Below are positions 17,991-26,402 of a stretch of DNA of 64,000 bases, piece after piece. The translations under genes were made by a program, and so were the position numbers. Numbering within the stretch: position 1 is the stretch's first letter; every line of letters begins with the position of its first letter. A model generated the notes under the pieces. That model saw only the letters and a program-made list of their open reading frames with translations. It did no database searches and was not told the DNA's origin. The stretch is from positions 62,001 through 126,000 of the forward strand of contig NZ_JAGHRA010000008.1 of assembly GCF_017744015.1 (NCBI RefSeq), written 5' to 3'. This DNA comes from Paracoccus sp. R12_2. Lineage in GTDB: Bacteria; Pseudomonadota; Alphaproteobacteria; Rhodobacterales; Rhodobacteraceae.

Positions 17991-18857
17991 TCAGGCCGCA
18001 AGGACTTCGGATGTCAGGCGGTCCAGAATTCTTGCCTCGGCCGATCCGAGGCGGGTGAAGGGCGGCAGGACGTTCTGCCAGTCGGAATTGCCCGTGCGCC
18101 GGGCAACCAGATGCTTGACCGCGGGAATCAGCGGATGGGCGGAAACCGCCGAGCGCAGATCAGCCAGATGCCCGGCAAGATGCGTTTCGCCCGCCCAGAC
18201 GCGCGCGCAGATCGGAGCCGTCAGGTTGGCGGTGGCCGAAATGTAGCCCGCAAATCCGGCCGCGCGGCCTTCGGCCAGACTGGTTTCAGAGCTGGGAAAA
18301 ACCCGTAGGTTCCGCAGGCTGGTCGCCAGACGCCGGCAATAGTCAAGATCGCCCGAACTGTCCTTGATTCCGTCGAACCGGTGCGGGGCAAGGGCGTGAA
18401 GGTGTTCAATCACCGATGCAGAAATGACGAACCCGGTCATCTGCGGAAAATTGTAGAACCAGACGCGGATCGGCCGGTCGGCCAGCGCCGCATCAAGCGC
18501 CAGATACCAGGCGATCAATCCCTCGTCCGAAGGCGGAGTGTAGTAGTAGGGCGGCAGAACCAGCGCGACGGGATAGCCCAGATCGTCAGCGTGCCGCGTC
18601 AGCGCGATCGTTTCGGCAAGCGAAGGGGTGCCCGTCCCTACCATGAGGCGGCTGCGATCCAGCCCGTTCGCGGCCATGGCCATGATCTCGCGTCGGGTCG
18701 CGCTGTCGAAGGAATTGGCCTCGCCCGTCGATCCCAGGATGTTCACGCCGTCGCAGCCATTGGCAAGCGCCCATCGGGCGTGTTCCAGAAACGCGGCCTT
18801 TGACGGCCGGCCCTGCGCGGTGACCGGTGTCGGCACCGCCGCGATAATTCCGTGCAT
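17991..18857 (-). CDS. DapA-family Schiff-base aldolase/dehydratase
   Basis: A 288-residue TIM-barrel protein of the dihydrodipicolinate synthase/N-acetylneuraminate lyase superfamily. The carboxylate-binding motif is GSTGEA (residues 42-47), the catalytic tyrosine is Y135 in WFYNFPQ, and the Schiff-base lysine is K165 in DGIKDSSGD. The family condenses, cleaves or dehydrates 2-oxo acids. In a catabolic operon with an aldehyde dehydrogenase, a retro-aldol (releasing pyruvate and an aldehyde) or a sugar-acid dehydration is more likely than lysine biosynthesis. The exact substrate is open. Confidence 0.87.
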   Translation of the reverse strand: MHGIIAAVPTPVTAQGRPSKAAFLEHARWALANGCDGVNILGSTGEANSFDSATRREIMAMAANGLDRSRLMVGTGTPSLAETIALTRHADDLGYPVALVLPPYYYTPPSDEGLIAWYLALDAALADRPIRVWFYNFPQMTGFVISASVIEHLHALAPHRFDGIKDSSGDLDYCRRLATSLRNLRVFPSSETSLAEGRAAGFAGYISATANLTAPICARVWAGETHLAGHLADLRSAVSAHPLIPAVKHLVARRTGNSDWQNVLPPFTRLGSAEARILDRLTSEVLAA

Positions 18858-18868
18858 GATGTTTCCCT

Positions 18869-19210
18869 TCAGTTGTCTTGGGTGGCCAGGCTGGGCCGCG
18901 GAGGCAGGTCCGGGTGGTCACGGCGCGGTGCCATGTCACGCGACCATCCACCCGGTTCCTCGACCTCGCCCGTGGGTGTCTGGAAAACCTCGCGGTTGAT
19001 CCGGGCGAAGATGGCGTTTTCAGCGTCCAACTCATCCTCGTAGCGGATCGCGTCGACCGGGCAGATGCTTTCGCACATGCCGCATTCGATGCATTCCGTC
19101 GGGTGGATGTAGAACATTCGCTCACCCTCGTAGATGCAGTCCACCGGGCACGAGGTCGTGCAGATCCCGTCCTTGACGTCGATGCATTGGCCCTGGATCA
19201 CAAGCGTCAT
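18869..19210 (-). CDS. 7Fe/8Fe ferredoxin (FdxA-like)
   Basis: A 113-residue ferredoxin. The first cluster ligands are C9, C17, C21 and C25 (C-x7-C-x3-CPVDC) and the second set lies in CIECGMCESICPVDAI. The C-x7-C-x3-C spacing with IYEGERMFYIHP is the FdxA pattern, usually one [3Fe-4S] plus one [4Fe-4S]. A C-terminal tail of about 45 residues after EDELDAENAIFARINREVF is long and proline-rich. Lying between a CoA-pathway gene pair and the lyase, it probably passes electrons for the operon's flavoprotein or another redox step. Confidence 0.9.
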   Translation of the reverse strand: MTLVIQGQCIDVKDGICTTSCPVDCIYEGERMFYIHPTECIECGMCESICPVDAIRYEDELDAENAIFARINREVFQTPTGEVEEPGGWSRDMAPRRDHPDLPPRPSLATQDN

Positions 19211-19220
19211 GGCATCCCCG

Positions 19221-19997
19221 CTATCTGCCGCGCCAGACGGGCGCGCGCTTTTCGCGGAAGGCCGCGACGCCTTCCAGAGAATCCTCGGATTGCAGCGCGG
19301 CGATCAGTGCCGGGCGACGCAGGTCACGTGCCTCGTGCGGGTCCAGATGGGCGGTCGCACGGATCGTGTCCTTGATCGCAGCCACGGAAAGGGGCGCGCA
19401 GGACAGGATGTCGGCGACCCAGGCATCCACCTCGGCGTCAAGCTGGTCGGGCGGGACGACCGCGTTGACCAGCCCCAGGCGCGCAGCCTCGTCGGCGGGC
19501 AGCATCCGCCCCGTCATCATCAGCCCTGCCGCGATGTTCCGCGGGATCAGCCGCTGCAGCGCGACCATGCCGCCATCCAGCGGCAGGCGGCCGACCTTGG
19601 CCTCGGGCAATCCAAAACGCGCGGTGCTGGAGGCGATCACGATGTCGGCACCAAGCACCATTTCGAACCCGCCGCCCAGGGCCAGGCCGTTGACCCGCGC
19701 GATGACCGGCACGGTCAGGCTTTGCCGCAGCGCGATGCCCCCGAACCCGTCGGGATTTGCCGCGGCCCAGTATTCCAGCCCGCTGAGACCGTTGCCGGCC
19801 TTCATGTCGGCGCCAGCGCTGAAGGCGCGGTCGCCCGCGCCGGTCAGGACCACGCAGCGGATGTCGTCGCTGGCCTCGACCAGCGCCCAGATGCGGCTCA
19901 GTTCGGCCTCGGTCGCCGCATCGACCGCGTTCATACGGTCGGGACGGTCGATCGTAACCCGCGCGACGTGATCCGTGACGTCGAAGCGAACGCTCAT
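19221..19997 (-). CDS. Enoyl-CoA hydratase/isomerase (crotonase) family protein
   Basis: A 258-residue crotonase. The oxyanion-hole regions are visible: DRAFSAGADMKAG and NGLALGGGFEMVLGADIVIA. The second catalytic region reads RFGLPEAKVGRLPLDGGMVALQRLI, where hydratases have Glu at AEAKVG-like positions. Substrates are acyl-CoA thioesters such as enoyl-CoA. Its start codon overlaps the stop of the CoA-transferase gene, so the two are coupled. The pairing recalls the carnitine CaiB/CaiD set, but carnitine cannot be inferred from that alone. Confidence 0.88.
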   Translation of the reverse strand: MSVRFDVTDHVARVTIDRPDRMNAVDAATEAELSRIWALVEASDDIRCVVLTGAGDRAFSAGADMKAGNGLSGLEYWAAANPDGFGGIALRQSLTVPVIARVNGLALGGGFEMVLGADIVIASSTARFGLPEAKVGRLPLDGGMVALQRLIPRNIAAGLMMTGRMLPADEAARLGLVNAVVPPDQLDAEVDAWVADILSCAPLSVAAIKDTIRATAHLDPHEARDLRRPALIAALQSEDSLEGVAAFREKRAPVWRGR

Positions 19998-21163
19998 ACC
20001 GCCTCCTTCCGCGCGACGGCGTCGAGGCCGAATTCGCGGATCACCTCGTCGGTGTGCTGTCCCAGCCGTGGCGGCGTGTGGCGCACCATCACCGGCGCCT
20101 CGCTGAGATGGACGGGCGATCCGACAAGCGTGATCTGGCCCAGGATGGGATGGTCGATATCGACAAGCATCCCGTTCGCAGCGGTCTGGTCATCAGCCAG
20201 GGCCTCACCCAGCGACCGGACCGGTGCGCACAACAGATCCTGCTGTTCCAGCCGCTCGATCCAGTGGGCGGTGGTGTTGGTGGCAAAGGCGTCGCGAAAG
20301 CGACCTTGCAGATACGGCTTGTTGGCGCGCTGCGCCGCCAGGTTGGGGTAATCGGGCGACAGATCCTCGATCTGCAGCGCGGCACAGATGTCGCGCAGCG
20401 GATGCGGCTTGAACGCGCCGACCACGACAACCGCGCCGTCGGTCGTGTCGAAGACGCCGGTCAGCGGCATGGCGGCCCAGTTCAGCACCTCGCGATGTTT
20501 GGACCATTGCGCTGCCTCCTGCATCTGCATGGCGATCATGGAATCATACAGCGAGACCCCGACTTTCTGGCCGCGCCCGGTCTTCTCGCGCGCCAGCAGT
20601 GCCGCGAGAATGCCCTGAACAAGGTGCATTCCGGCCGTATAGTCGCACAAGGTTGTCGGATAGATGGACTTGGGAACCGCGGGGTCCTGGGTCTTTTCCA
20701 TGACCCCGGTCATCGCCTGCGCCAGCACGTCCTGCCCGCCCTTGTGCGCATAGGGACCAACTTCGCCGAAGCCGGTGCCCGAGGCGCAGATGATGCGCGG
20801 ATTGATCTTCTTCAGCGTGTCATGATCAAAGCCCAGGCGCTTCATCACCCCGGCGCGGAAATTGTCCACGACCACGTCGGATTGCGCGACCAGATCGTAG
20901 ATCATCTGGCGCCCCGTCTGGGACTTGGTGTTGATCTCGACGGATCGCTTGTTGCGGTTCAGCGAGGCGAAGACGGCGTTGTTCATCGCCTCTTCGCTTG
21001 GCTCGCCGAAGAAGTTGCGCGACAGATCGCCTTCGCCGGGGCGTTCGATCTTGATCACGTCCGCACCGAAATCGGCCAGCATCTGCGTGGCGCAGGGGCC
21101 CATCATCACCTGGGTGAAGTCAAGGACGCGAACGCCCTCGAGGGGAAGTGCCTGTTTGGTCAT
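19994..21163 (-). CDS. Class III CoA-transferase (CaiB/BaiF family)
   Basis: A 389-residue family III CoA-transferase. LEGVRVLDFTQVMMGPCATQMLADFGADVIKIERPGEGD is the canonical start (VLDxxxxxxGPxxxxxLxxxGADVIKIE), and the catalytic aspartate is expected in the later DYTAGMHLVQGILAALLAREKTGRGQ segment. These enzymes move CoA between carboxylic acids. With the crotonase it would activate an acid produced by, or feeding, the operon's pathway. Confidence 0.92.
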   Translation of the reverse strand: MTKQALPLEGVRVLDFTQVMMGPCATQMLADFGADVIKIERPGEGDLSRNFFGEPSEEAMNNAVFASLNRNKRSVEINTKSQTGRQMIYDLVAQSDVVVDNFRAGVMKRLGFDHDTLKKINPRIICASGTGFGEVGPYAHKGGQDVLAQAMTGVMEKTQDPAVPKSIYPTTLCDYTAGMHLVQGILAALLAREKTGRGQKVGVSLYDSMIAMQMQEAAQWSKHREVLNWAAMPLTGVFDTTDGAVVVVGAFKPHPLRDICAALQIEDLSPDYPNLAAQRANKPYLQGRFRDAFATNTTAHWIERLEQQDLLCAPVRSLGEALADDQTAANGMLVDIDHPILGQITLVGSPVHLSEAPVMVRHTPPRLGQHTDEVIREFGLDAVARKEAV

Positions 21164-21175
21164 GATGTCTTCTCC

Positions 21176-22540
21176 TTACGCTGCGGCGGTTTCTTCGATC
21201 AGGGCGTTGGCCGATGGCACGTCGCCGGGATCGGCGCCCTGCGCGCGCATCTGTTTCTGGATCGCCGTCACATCGACGTCCCGCAGCGCGCAATCGGCCT
21301 GCAGCGCCTTGGCAACGGCGACGCCCGCAGCCTCGCCCTGGGCCATGCAGGGGGGAATCTCGCGCGATTGCTTTTGCGCCTCGCTTTCGACCGAATAGTG
21401 ACGGCCCGCGACGATCAGGTTGTCGATGCCTTTTGGCAGCAGCGCACGATAGGGCGTGTAGTAGTCGCGACCCCGGCAGACCGAGTCCGCGAAATGGCGG
21501 CGTTTCTTCACGTCGTCCTTGGTGACGATGTATTCACCCTGCAGCAGCCGCGTCTGACGAATGCCCATCTGCTCGGCCGCCCCCAGCATCCTGGCGTTCT
21601 CGAAGCCCGGCAGATTGGCGCGGGCAAAGTCCAGCAGCGCCATCATGCGGCGGCGGCCTTCGAATTCGGCCTCGACCATGTGTTCGGGCGACATCCCGTC
21701 ATAGCCCGGCATGTGCGGGCAGTTGCACCATACAACACCCGGCAGCGGGGTTTTCAGCCACCACATGCCCCAGGCCCCGCCGATGACGCGGCGGGCCTGC
21801 CGGTCCAGCGCCTTGTATGCCTCGGGGTTCTGGTATTCGAAGGCCTCGGCCTTGGCGGTATCGACATCCATCAGCCGGAAGACGGTGGTGACGATGAACT
21901 GTCCCGTGACGAACGAGGCCCCGGCAGAGGACGCGACGTCCAGATCACCCGATGCGTCGATGACCATACGCGCCCGGATCGCCTGTCGGCCCAGCTTGGT
22001 CTGCACGATCACGCCCGTGACCCGGCTGCCCTCGACCAGCGCCTCCGAGAACCAGCTATGTGTGCGCAGCTCGATCTTTGCTTCCTGGACCAGATCCAGG
22101 CTGACGCGCTTCCACGCATCTGGATCGAAGGCGACGGCATGGATGATCGGTTGCGGCATGCCCTGTTTGTGAAAGTCGATGCATCCCCAGCGCGACCATT
22201 TCTGCCACATTTCCCAGTTCGTCAGGCAGTCTTCGGGGGGCGGAAAGACGGCACCGTCCTGACGCTGCATCCGGTCCACGAATTCGCTGACGATGCCGGT
22301 CGTGACGATCTCGGTGCCGTCATTGACCATGTCGTCCAGCACCAGAACCATCCCGCCCGAGGCCATGCCGCCCAGATGGTGATAGCGTTCGACCAGCGTC
22401 ACCCGCGCGCCGTTCCGTGCGGCCGAAACGGCGGCCGACAGGCCCGCGGGTCCCGCCCCGATCACCACCACATCGGTGTCCGACACGACGGGAACCTGTT
22501 CTGCGCGGCTGTCGATGAAATCCTTGTTGCGTTCGGTCAT
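21176..22540 (-). CDS. FAD-dependent oxidoreductase (FAD_oxidored family)
   Basis: A flavoprotein of about 454 residues. The FAD-binding motif is DVVVIGAGPAGLSAAVSAARNG, then LVERYHHLGGMASGGMV, and the C-terminal FAD site ends NLIVAGRHYSVESEAQ followed by PPCMAQGEAAGVAVAKAL. This is the FAD-dependent oxidoreductase family (FAD_oxidored type) common in sugar and small-molecule catabolic operons, distinct from FixC. I chose the ATG at 22540, preceded by CAGGAGGAG. It is cytoplasmic, since no signal peptide is visible. The substrate is unknown; the ferredoxin in the operon is a possible partner. Confidence 0.86.
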   Translation of the reverse strand: MTERNKDFIDSRAEQVPVVSDTDVVVIGAGPAGLSAAVSAARNGARVTLVERYHHLGGMASGGMVLVLDDMVNDGTEIVTTGIVSEFVDRMQRQDGAVFPPPEDCLTNWEMWQKWSRWGCIDFHKQGMPQPIIHAVAFDPDAWKRVSLDLVQEAKIELRTHSWFSEALVEGSRVTGVIVQTKLGRQAIRARMVIDASGDLDVASSAGASFVTGQFIVTTVFRLMDVDTAKAEAFEYQNPEAYKALDRQARRVIGGAWGMWWLKTPLPGVVWCNCPHMPGYDGMSPEHMVEAEFEGRRRMMALLDFARANLPGFENARMLGAAEQMGIRQTRLLQGEYIVTKDDVKKRRHFADSVCRGRDYYTPYRALLPKGIDNLIVAGRHYSVESEAQKQSREIPPCMAQGEAAGVAVAKALQADCALRDVDVTAIQKQMRAQGADPGDVPSANALIEETAAA

Positions 22541-22618
22541 TGGACAAACTCCTCCTGTCACGCCGCGGCGGGTCCATGCCTGCGACGTCGATTTCTCTTT
22601 TTCTTGAAGGCCTTTAGG

Positions 22619-23422
22619 CTACCAGCGAACGATCCGGCGTTCGGCCAGCGAGACCAGCGTGAACATCAGGACCGACAGGCCCGAAGACATCAGAACGGTC
22701 GCGTAAAGCAGCGGCGAATTGAAGTTGAAGGTCGCATCGATGATCAGCGCCCCCAGTCCCAGATCCGCGCCGACCCATTCGCCGACGATGGCGCCGATGA
22801 CCGAGGTCGTCGCCGAAATCTTCAGCGCCGAGAACAGGAATGGCAGCGACGATGGCAGGCGCATCTTCCAGAACACCTCGGATTTCGATGCCGACAGGAT
22901 CCGCGCCAGTTCCAGCGTCTGCGGGCTGACCGATTGCAGGCCCCGCACCATGTTGACCAGTGTCGGGAAGAAGCAGATCAGGGCCGCGATCACGACCTTC
23001 GCGGTCATGCCCGGTCCGAAGATCAGCACCAGGATCGGGGCGATCGCCAGGATCGGGATCGTGTTCACGAAGACCGCGATGGGAAAGAACGCGCGTTCGA
23101 CATTGCGGGAATGAACGAAGGCAACGGCGATCAGGATCGCGGCCAGGTTGCCGACCGCGAAGCCGGCCACGCTTTCGATGAAGGTGGGCCAGAAATTCTG
23201 CATCAGCAGCGGGAATTTCTCGACGAAGGTCGCGGCGACGTCCGAGGGGGCAGGCGCGATATAGGTCGGAACCCCGAACCCTTTCACGCCCAGTTGCCAC
23301 AAGGCGACAAGACCCGCCGCCGTCGCCAGCGGCACGACCGCTGACATCAGCTTCTGTTTCCGGGCGGCATTGCGAGCCTGGATTTCGGGATCGACGATGT
23401 CGATTGTCTCGGCGACAGCCAT
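22619..23422 (-). CDS. Taurine/nitrate-type ABC transporter permease
   Basis: A 267-residue permease with about six membrane segments. The conserved cytoplasmic loop appears as LELARILSASKSEVFWKMRLPSSLPFLFSALKI, typical of the TauC/SsuC/ThiX group, followed by GAIVGEWVGADLGLG. I chose the ATG at 23422, overlapping the ATPase stop codon (TGATG). It forms the membrane channel of the operon's uptake system. A 78-bp gap separates it from the flavoprotein gene. Confidence 0.9.
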   Translation of the reverse strand: MAVAETIDIVDPEIQARNAARKQKLMSAVVPLATAAGLVALWQLGVKGFGVPTYIAPAPSDVAATFVEKFPLLMQNFWPTFIESVAGFAVGNLAAILIAVAFVHSRNVERAFFPIAVFVNTIPILAIAPILVLIFGPGMTAKVVIAALICFFPTLVNMVRGLQSVSPQTLELARILSASKSEVFWKMRLPSSLPFLFSALKISATTSVIGAIVGEWVGADLGLGALIIDATFNFNSPLLYATVLMSSGLSVLMFTLVSLAERRIVRW

Positions 23423-24243
23423 CAGCAGGTCTCCAGAAGTTCGCGAAGATAGCCGCAGTAGCGGTTGAATTCGGGGGTGTCGCGCAGCTTCATCTGGCGC
23501 GGTTCGGGCAGGTCGATATCGACGATCTCGCGCAGGCGGCCGGGATTGGCGCGCAGCATGATGACCTTCTGCCCAAGGAATACGGCCTCGGAAATCGAAT
23601 GCGTGACGAACAGGATGGTCGTGCCGGTCTCGCGCCATATATCCAGCAACTGAAGGTTCAGCCGGTCGCGCGTCATCTCGTCCAGCGCGCCGAAAGGCTC
23701 ATCCATCAGCAACAGTTTCGGCTGGCACAGCAGCGCCCTTGCGATCGCGACGCGCTGACGCATGCCGCCCGACAATTCATGGGGCAGCGCGTTTTCGCGC
23801 CCCTTCAGGCCGACCAGTTCCAGCAATTCCCGCGGGCTGCGCGGACCGACAGGGATCTCGACATTCCGCTTGCGTCCGATCTCTAGCGGCAATTCGACAT
23901 TCTTCAGCGCCGATCGCCAGGGCAGCAGCGCCGCATCCTGGAAGACGAAGGCGAATTCGCGGGCCAGACGCGCCTGTTCGGTCGTCTTCCCGAATATCGA
24001 CACATCGCCGCCCGCCGCAGGGATCAGGTCCGAGACCAGCCGCAGCATCGTCGACTTGCCGCAGCCGGAGGGTCCGAGAATGGTGTAGAAGGCACCGGCC
24101 TCGATCTGCAGGTCAAGCTCTTCGATGGCGGTGTAGGTGCCAAAGCGGACCGTGGCGGCCTTCAGCGCGGCGGCCGGGATTTCGGCGGGCAGCGCGTCGA
24201 TCGGCTGCCCTGTCAGCGTGGCTTTCGATTCCATCATGCCCAT
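23422..24243 (-). CDS. Taurine/nitrate-type ABC transporter ATP-binding protein
   Basis: A 273-residue ATPase. Walker A is GPSGCGKST (residues 57-65), the Q-loop is FVFQDAALLPWRS, the signature is LSGGMRQRVAIARAL, Walker B is LLLMDEPFGALDE, and the H-loop is LFVTHSISEA. The DAALLPWR Q-loop is typical of TauB/SsuB-type ATPases. I chose the ATG at 24243, overlapping the binding-protein stop; a GTG three bases upstream is an alternative. The stop overlaps the permease start. Confidence 0.92.
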   Translation of the reverse strand: MGMMESKATLTGQPIDALPAEIPAAALKAATVRFGTYTAIEELDLQIEAGAFYTILGPSGCGKSTMLRLVSDLIPAAGGDVSIFGKTTEQARLAREFAFVFQDAALLPWRSALKNVELPLEIGRKRNVEIPVGPRSPRELLELVGLKGRENALPHELSGGMRQRVAIARALLCQPKLLLMDEPFGALDEMTRDRLNLQLLDIWRETGTTILFVTHSISEAVFLGQKVIMLRANPGRLREIVDIDLPEPRQMKLRDTPEFNRYCGYLRELLETC

Positions 24244-25280
24244 CACCCGTAGACCGGCCGCGATGCGGCGATTTCATCCAGCACCGACAGCGTCATGATG
24301 TCGTCGACCTGCGGCGCCCCGCCTTCGAACTGGCCCAGTCGGTCATAGATGCCGATCTGGTCCTGCCAGTTCTCGCGCGTCATGGTGCCCCAGCCGTTCT
24401 GGCGTGTGTTCTCGTCGAAGCTGTATTTGACGACGGCGTCCACGGCTGCCAATTCGGATTCACGGTCCAGATTGGGATAGCGCGCGACAAGGATATCGAC
24501 CGCTTCCTGGGGGTTGTCATGCACCCAGCCCCAGCCGCGCGCGATGGCCCGCAGCATGCCGCGAACCTGGTCCGGCTGATCGGTCAGCGCACTGTCGTTG
24601 ACGTAATAGGGATTGGCATAAAGCCTGATCCCGGCGTCCCACAGGCTCATGTCGACCCGATCCGGTCCCAGGACCGACAGCGCGCCGACATTGGTTTTCC
24701 AGCCTGTCACGACATCGGCCTGTCCGGTCAGCAGGGGCGACATGTCGGCCCCCATCACCAGCACCTCGACCTGATCTTCGGGAATGTCATTGGCCGCCAG
24801 CAATGCCTGCAACAGGATCCTGGCGGTCCCGTTGGTCGCAACGGTCTTGCCGATCAGGTCTTTCGGCTCGCGCACCGGGTTCTTCTCAAGCGAGAAATAG
24901 GTGAACGGATGCTGCTGATATCCGGCGGCGATGCACTTGATGGGCAATCCCTGCGATCTTGCCAGCATCAGCGACGGGCTGGAACTGATCGAACCGATCT
25001 GTGCCCGGCCCGACGCGACCGAGGCCACGCCATCCACGTTCGGACCGCCGGCCACGACCTCCAGTGACAGCCCTTCTTCCGCGAAATATCCATTCGCGTC
25101 GGCGGCCAGTTCACCCAGGATACCGTTCCCGGCCAGCCAGCCAAGCTGCAGCTTCACGGTATGGGTATCGGCGGCCCAAGCTTTTTCGATACCGATATGG
25201 GTCCCGGCGAGGGCGGCCCCAAAGGCCGTCATGCCTTTCAACAGACCGCGGCGGTCAAGCGTCATCTTCTCTTGCGTCAT
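24243..25280 (-). CDS. ABC transporter substrate-binding protein (NMT1/ThiY-like, Tat-exported)
   Basis: A 345-residue periplasmic binding protein, first gene of a nine-gene operon. The leader has a twin-arginine motif (TLDRRGLLKGMTAFGAALAG), ending near AWAADT. The mature part starts VKLQLGWLAGNGILGELAADANGYFAEEGL, typical of NMT1/ThiY/SsuA-type proteins that bind sulfonates, pyrimidines, flavins or aromatic acids. The ligand sets the operon's substrate but cannot be read from sequence. Tat export hints that it folds before export. It is divergent from a LysR gene across 152 bp. Confidence 0.9.
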   Translation of the reverse strand: MTQEKMTLDRRGLLKGMTAFGAALAGTHIGIEKAWAADTHTVKLQLGWLAGNGILGELAADANGYFAEEGLSLEVVAGGPNVDGVASVASGRAQIGSISSSPSLMLARSQGLPIKCIAAGYQQHPFTYFSLEKNPVREPKDLIGKTVATNGTARILLQALLAANDIPEDQVEVLVMGADMSPLLTGQADVVTGWKTNVGALSVLGPDRVDMSLWDAGIRLYANPYYVNDSALTDQPDQVRGMLRAIARGWGWVHDNPQEAVDILVARYPNLDRESELAAVDAVVKYSFDENTRQNGWGTMTRENWQDQIGIYDRLGQFEGGAPQVDDIMTLSVLDEIAASRPVYG

Positions 25281-25381
25281 TCGCGTCTCTCCTGTCGGTG
25301 GGAAAGCGGCCCTTGTTTCGACCTTGTTGAAATGACTTTACCGTTGCGCGGGCGGTGCAGGTAGGAGAAAGTTCTGCCAAC

Positions 25382-25404
25382 GGTGGTGCGGAAAACGCAC
25401 CACC
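25382..25404. promoter_or_regulatory. Perfect 9-bp palindrome in the divergent promoter region
   Basis: GGTGGTGCG-GAAAA-CGCACCACC is a perfect 9-bp inverted repeat with a 5-base centre. It lies 29 bases before the LysR start codon and about 100 bases before the binding-protein start. It could be a protein-binding operator, or a stem-loop in the LysR leader that hides its ribosome-binding site. A C-run and TTTT follow on the plus strand. Confidence 0.5.
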
Positions 25405-25432
25405 CCCCTTTTGTCCCTGGGCAGGCAGCCGC

Positions 25433-26338
25433 ATGCATTCGAGTTTTCTCAGGTATTTCGACGAGGTTGCCCGACAGCGGTCGATCCGCAAGGCGGCGCA
25501 GCTGCTCAACGTGTCTTCCACATCCGTCAACCGCAAGATCATCAGCGTCGAACAAAGGCTGGGTGTTTCCATATTCGACCGCACGCCAGAGGGGGTCGAG
25601 CTGACGGCCGTGGGCACCATCCTTCTGGAACACTGTCGCACCGTGCTGCATGATTTCGAACGGACGAAAATCCTGATCGACGACATGCGTGACCTGCGGA
25701 CGGGCCATATCAACATCCACACCATCGATTCCATGACGATGGGCTGCCTGCCGCGCGCGATGAACGAATTCGGAAAGGTTTATCCGGACATCTCGATCTC
25801 GGTGACCACCTCGCAGCCCGAGGACGCGGTACATGCGGTGGCCAGCGGCACCGCCGAGGTCGGTGTCGCCTTCACCTTTTCGGATCAGCCGGGCGTCCGG
25901 CTGCTGTCCGAGAAGTCGGCACCCTTCGGCGTCATTCTGCGTCCCGACCACCCGCTGGCTGGCCGGACCAGTGTGACGATCGAAGATATCGCGACCTACA
26001 GGCTTGTCCGCACGATCGACGCGCGGGGCGGCAATTCGATCATCGATCACGCGATCACGACGCTGGTCACGCCCTTGTCGACCCACATCTTCACGAACAC
26101 ACTGTCGCTTGCGAAGCTGATGATCCTCAGCGGGCACGGCATCGGTCTTTATACCAAGATCGGGTTCTACGACGACATCGAAAGTGGCCAGCTGCGCTTC
26201 ATTCCCCTGATCCAGGAGATGCTTGCGAACATCCGCGTCGGGATCTTCGTGTCGGCCACAAGCTCTATCGATCCCGCGAAACGCCTGATGTGCGACGCGC
26301 TGGCCCGCGAGATGGCAGGCATGCGCCTGGATTCCTGA
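25433..26338 (+). CDS. LysR-family transcriptional regulator
   Basis: A 301-residue regulator. The helix-turn-helix is FLRYFDEVARQRSIRKAAQLLNVSSTSVNRKIISVEQRLG, then FDRTPEGVELTAVG. Usually this helix reads AAxxLxxSQPAVSxxIxxLE; here the recognition helix is SSTSVNRKIISVE, which is unusual. The effector domain includes TIDSMTMGCLPRAMNEFGKVYP. I chose the ATG at 25433; upstream in-frame residues are encoded by the palindromic leader and are unlikely. It is divergent from the ABC/CoA-transferase operon and is its probable regulator. Confidence 0.9.
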   Translation: MHSSFLRYFDEVARQRSIRKAAQLLNVSSTSVNRKIISVEQRLGVSIFDRTPEGVELTAVGTILLEHCRTVLHDFERTKILIDDMRDLRTGHINIHTIDSMTMGCLPRAMNEFGKVYPDISISVTTSQPEDAVHAVASGTAEVGVAFTFSDQPGVRLLSEKSAPFGVILRPDHPLAGRTSVTIEDIATYRLVRTIDARGGNSIIDHAITTLVTPLSTHIFTNTLSLAKLMILSGHGIGLYTKIGFYDDIESGQLRFIPLIQEMLANIRVGIFVSATSSIDPAKRLMCDALAREMAGMRLDS

Positions 26339-26394
26339 TCCATCCAGGCGCGGGCCTGCGGCGGTTCGGATGCTGAAGGCAGGGCATCCGAACC
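26323..26394. terminator. Two consecutive strong hairpins between convergent genes
   Basis: Stem 1 pairs GCGCCTGGAT (26323-26332) with ATCCAGGCGC (26342-26351) and overlaps the LysR stop codon. Stem 2 pairs GGTTCGGATGC (26363-26373) with GCATCCGAACC (26384-26394). Both are perfect (10 and 11 bp). They sit between the convergent LysR and SDR genes, so a two-way termination or transcript-end role is likely, although neither has a clear T-run. Confidence 0.5.
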
Positions 26395-26402
26395 CGCGCG
26401 GT

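Noticed and set aside
19221..22540. Carnitine pathway (caiB/caiD/fixCX-like) assignment
   Set aside because: The CoA-transferase/crotonase/ferredoxin trio suggests it, but the flavoprotein is not of the FixC type and the DapA-family and aldehyde dehydrogenase genes do not fit carnitine metabolism.
20054..23344. 1096-codon open frame on the plus strand
   Set aside because: It runs antisense across three recognisable genes (CoA-transferase, flavoprotein, permease) and has low-complexity composition.
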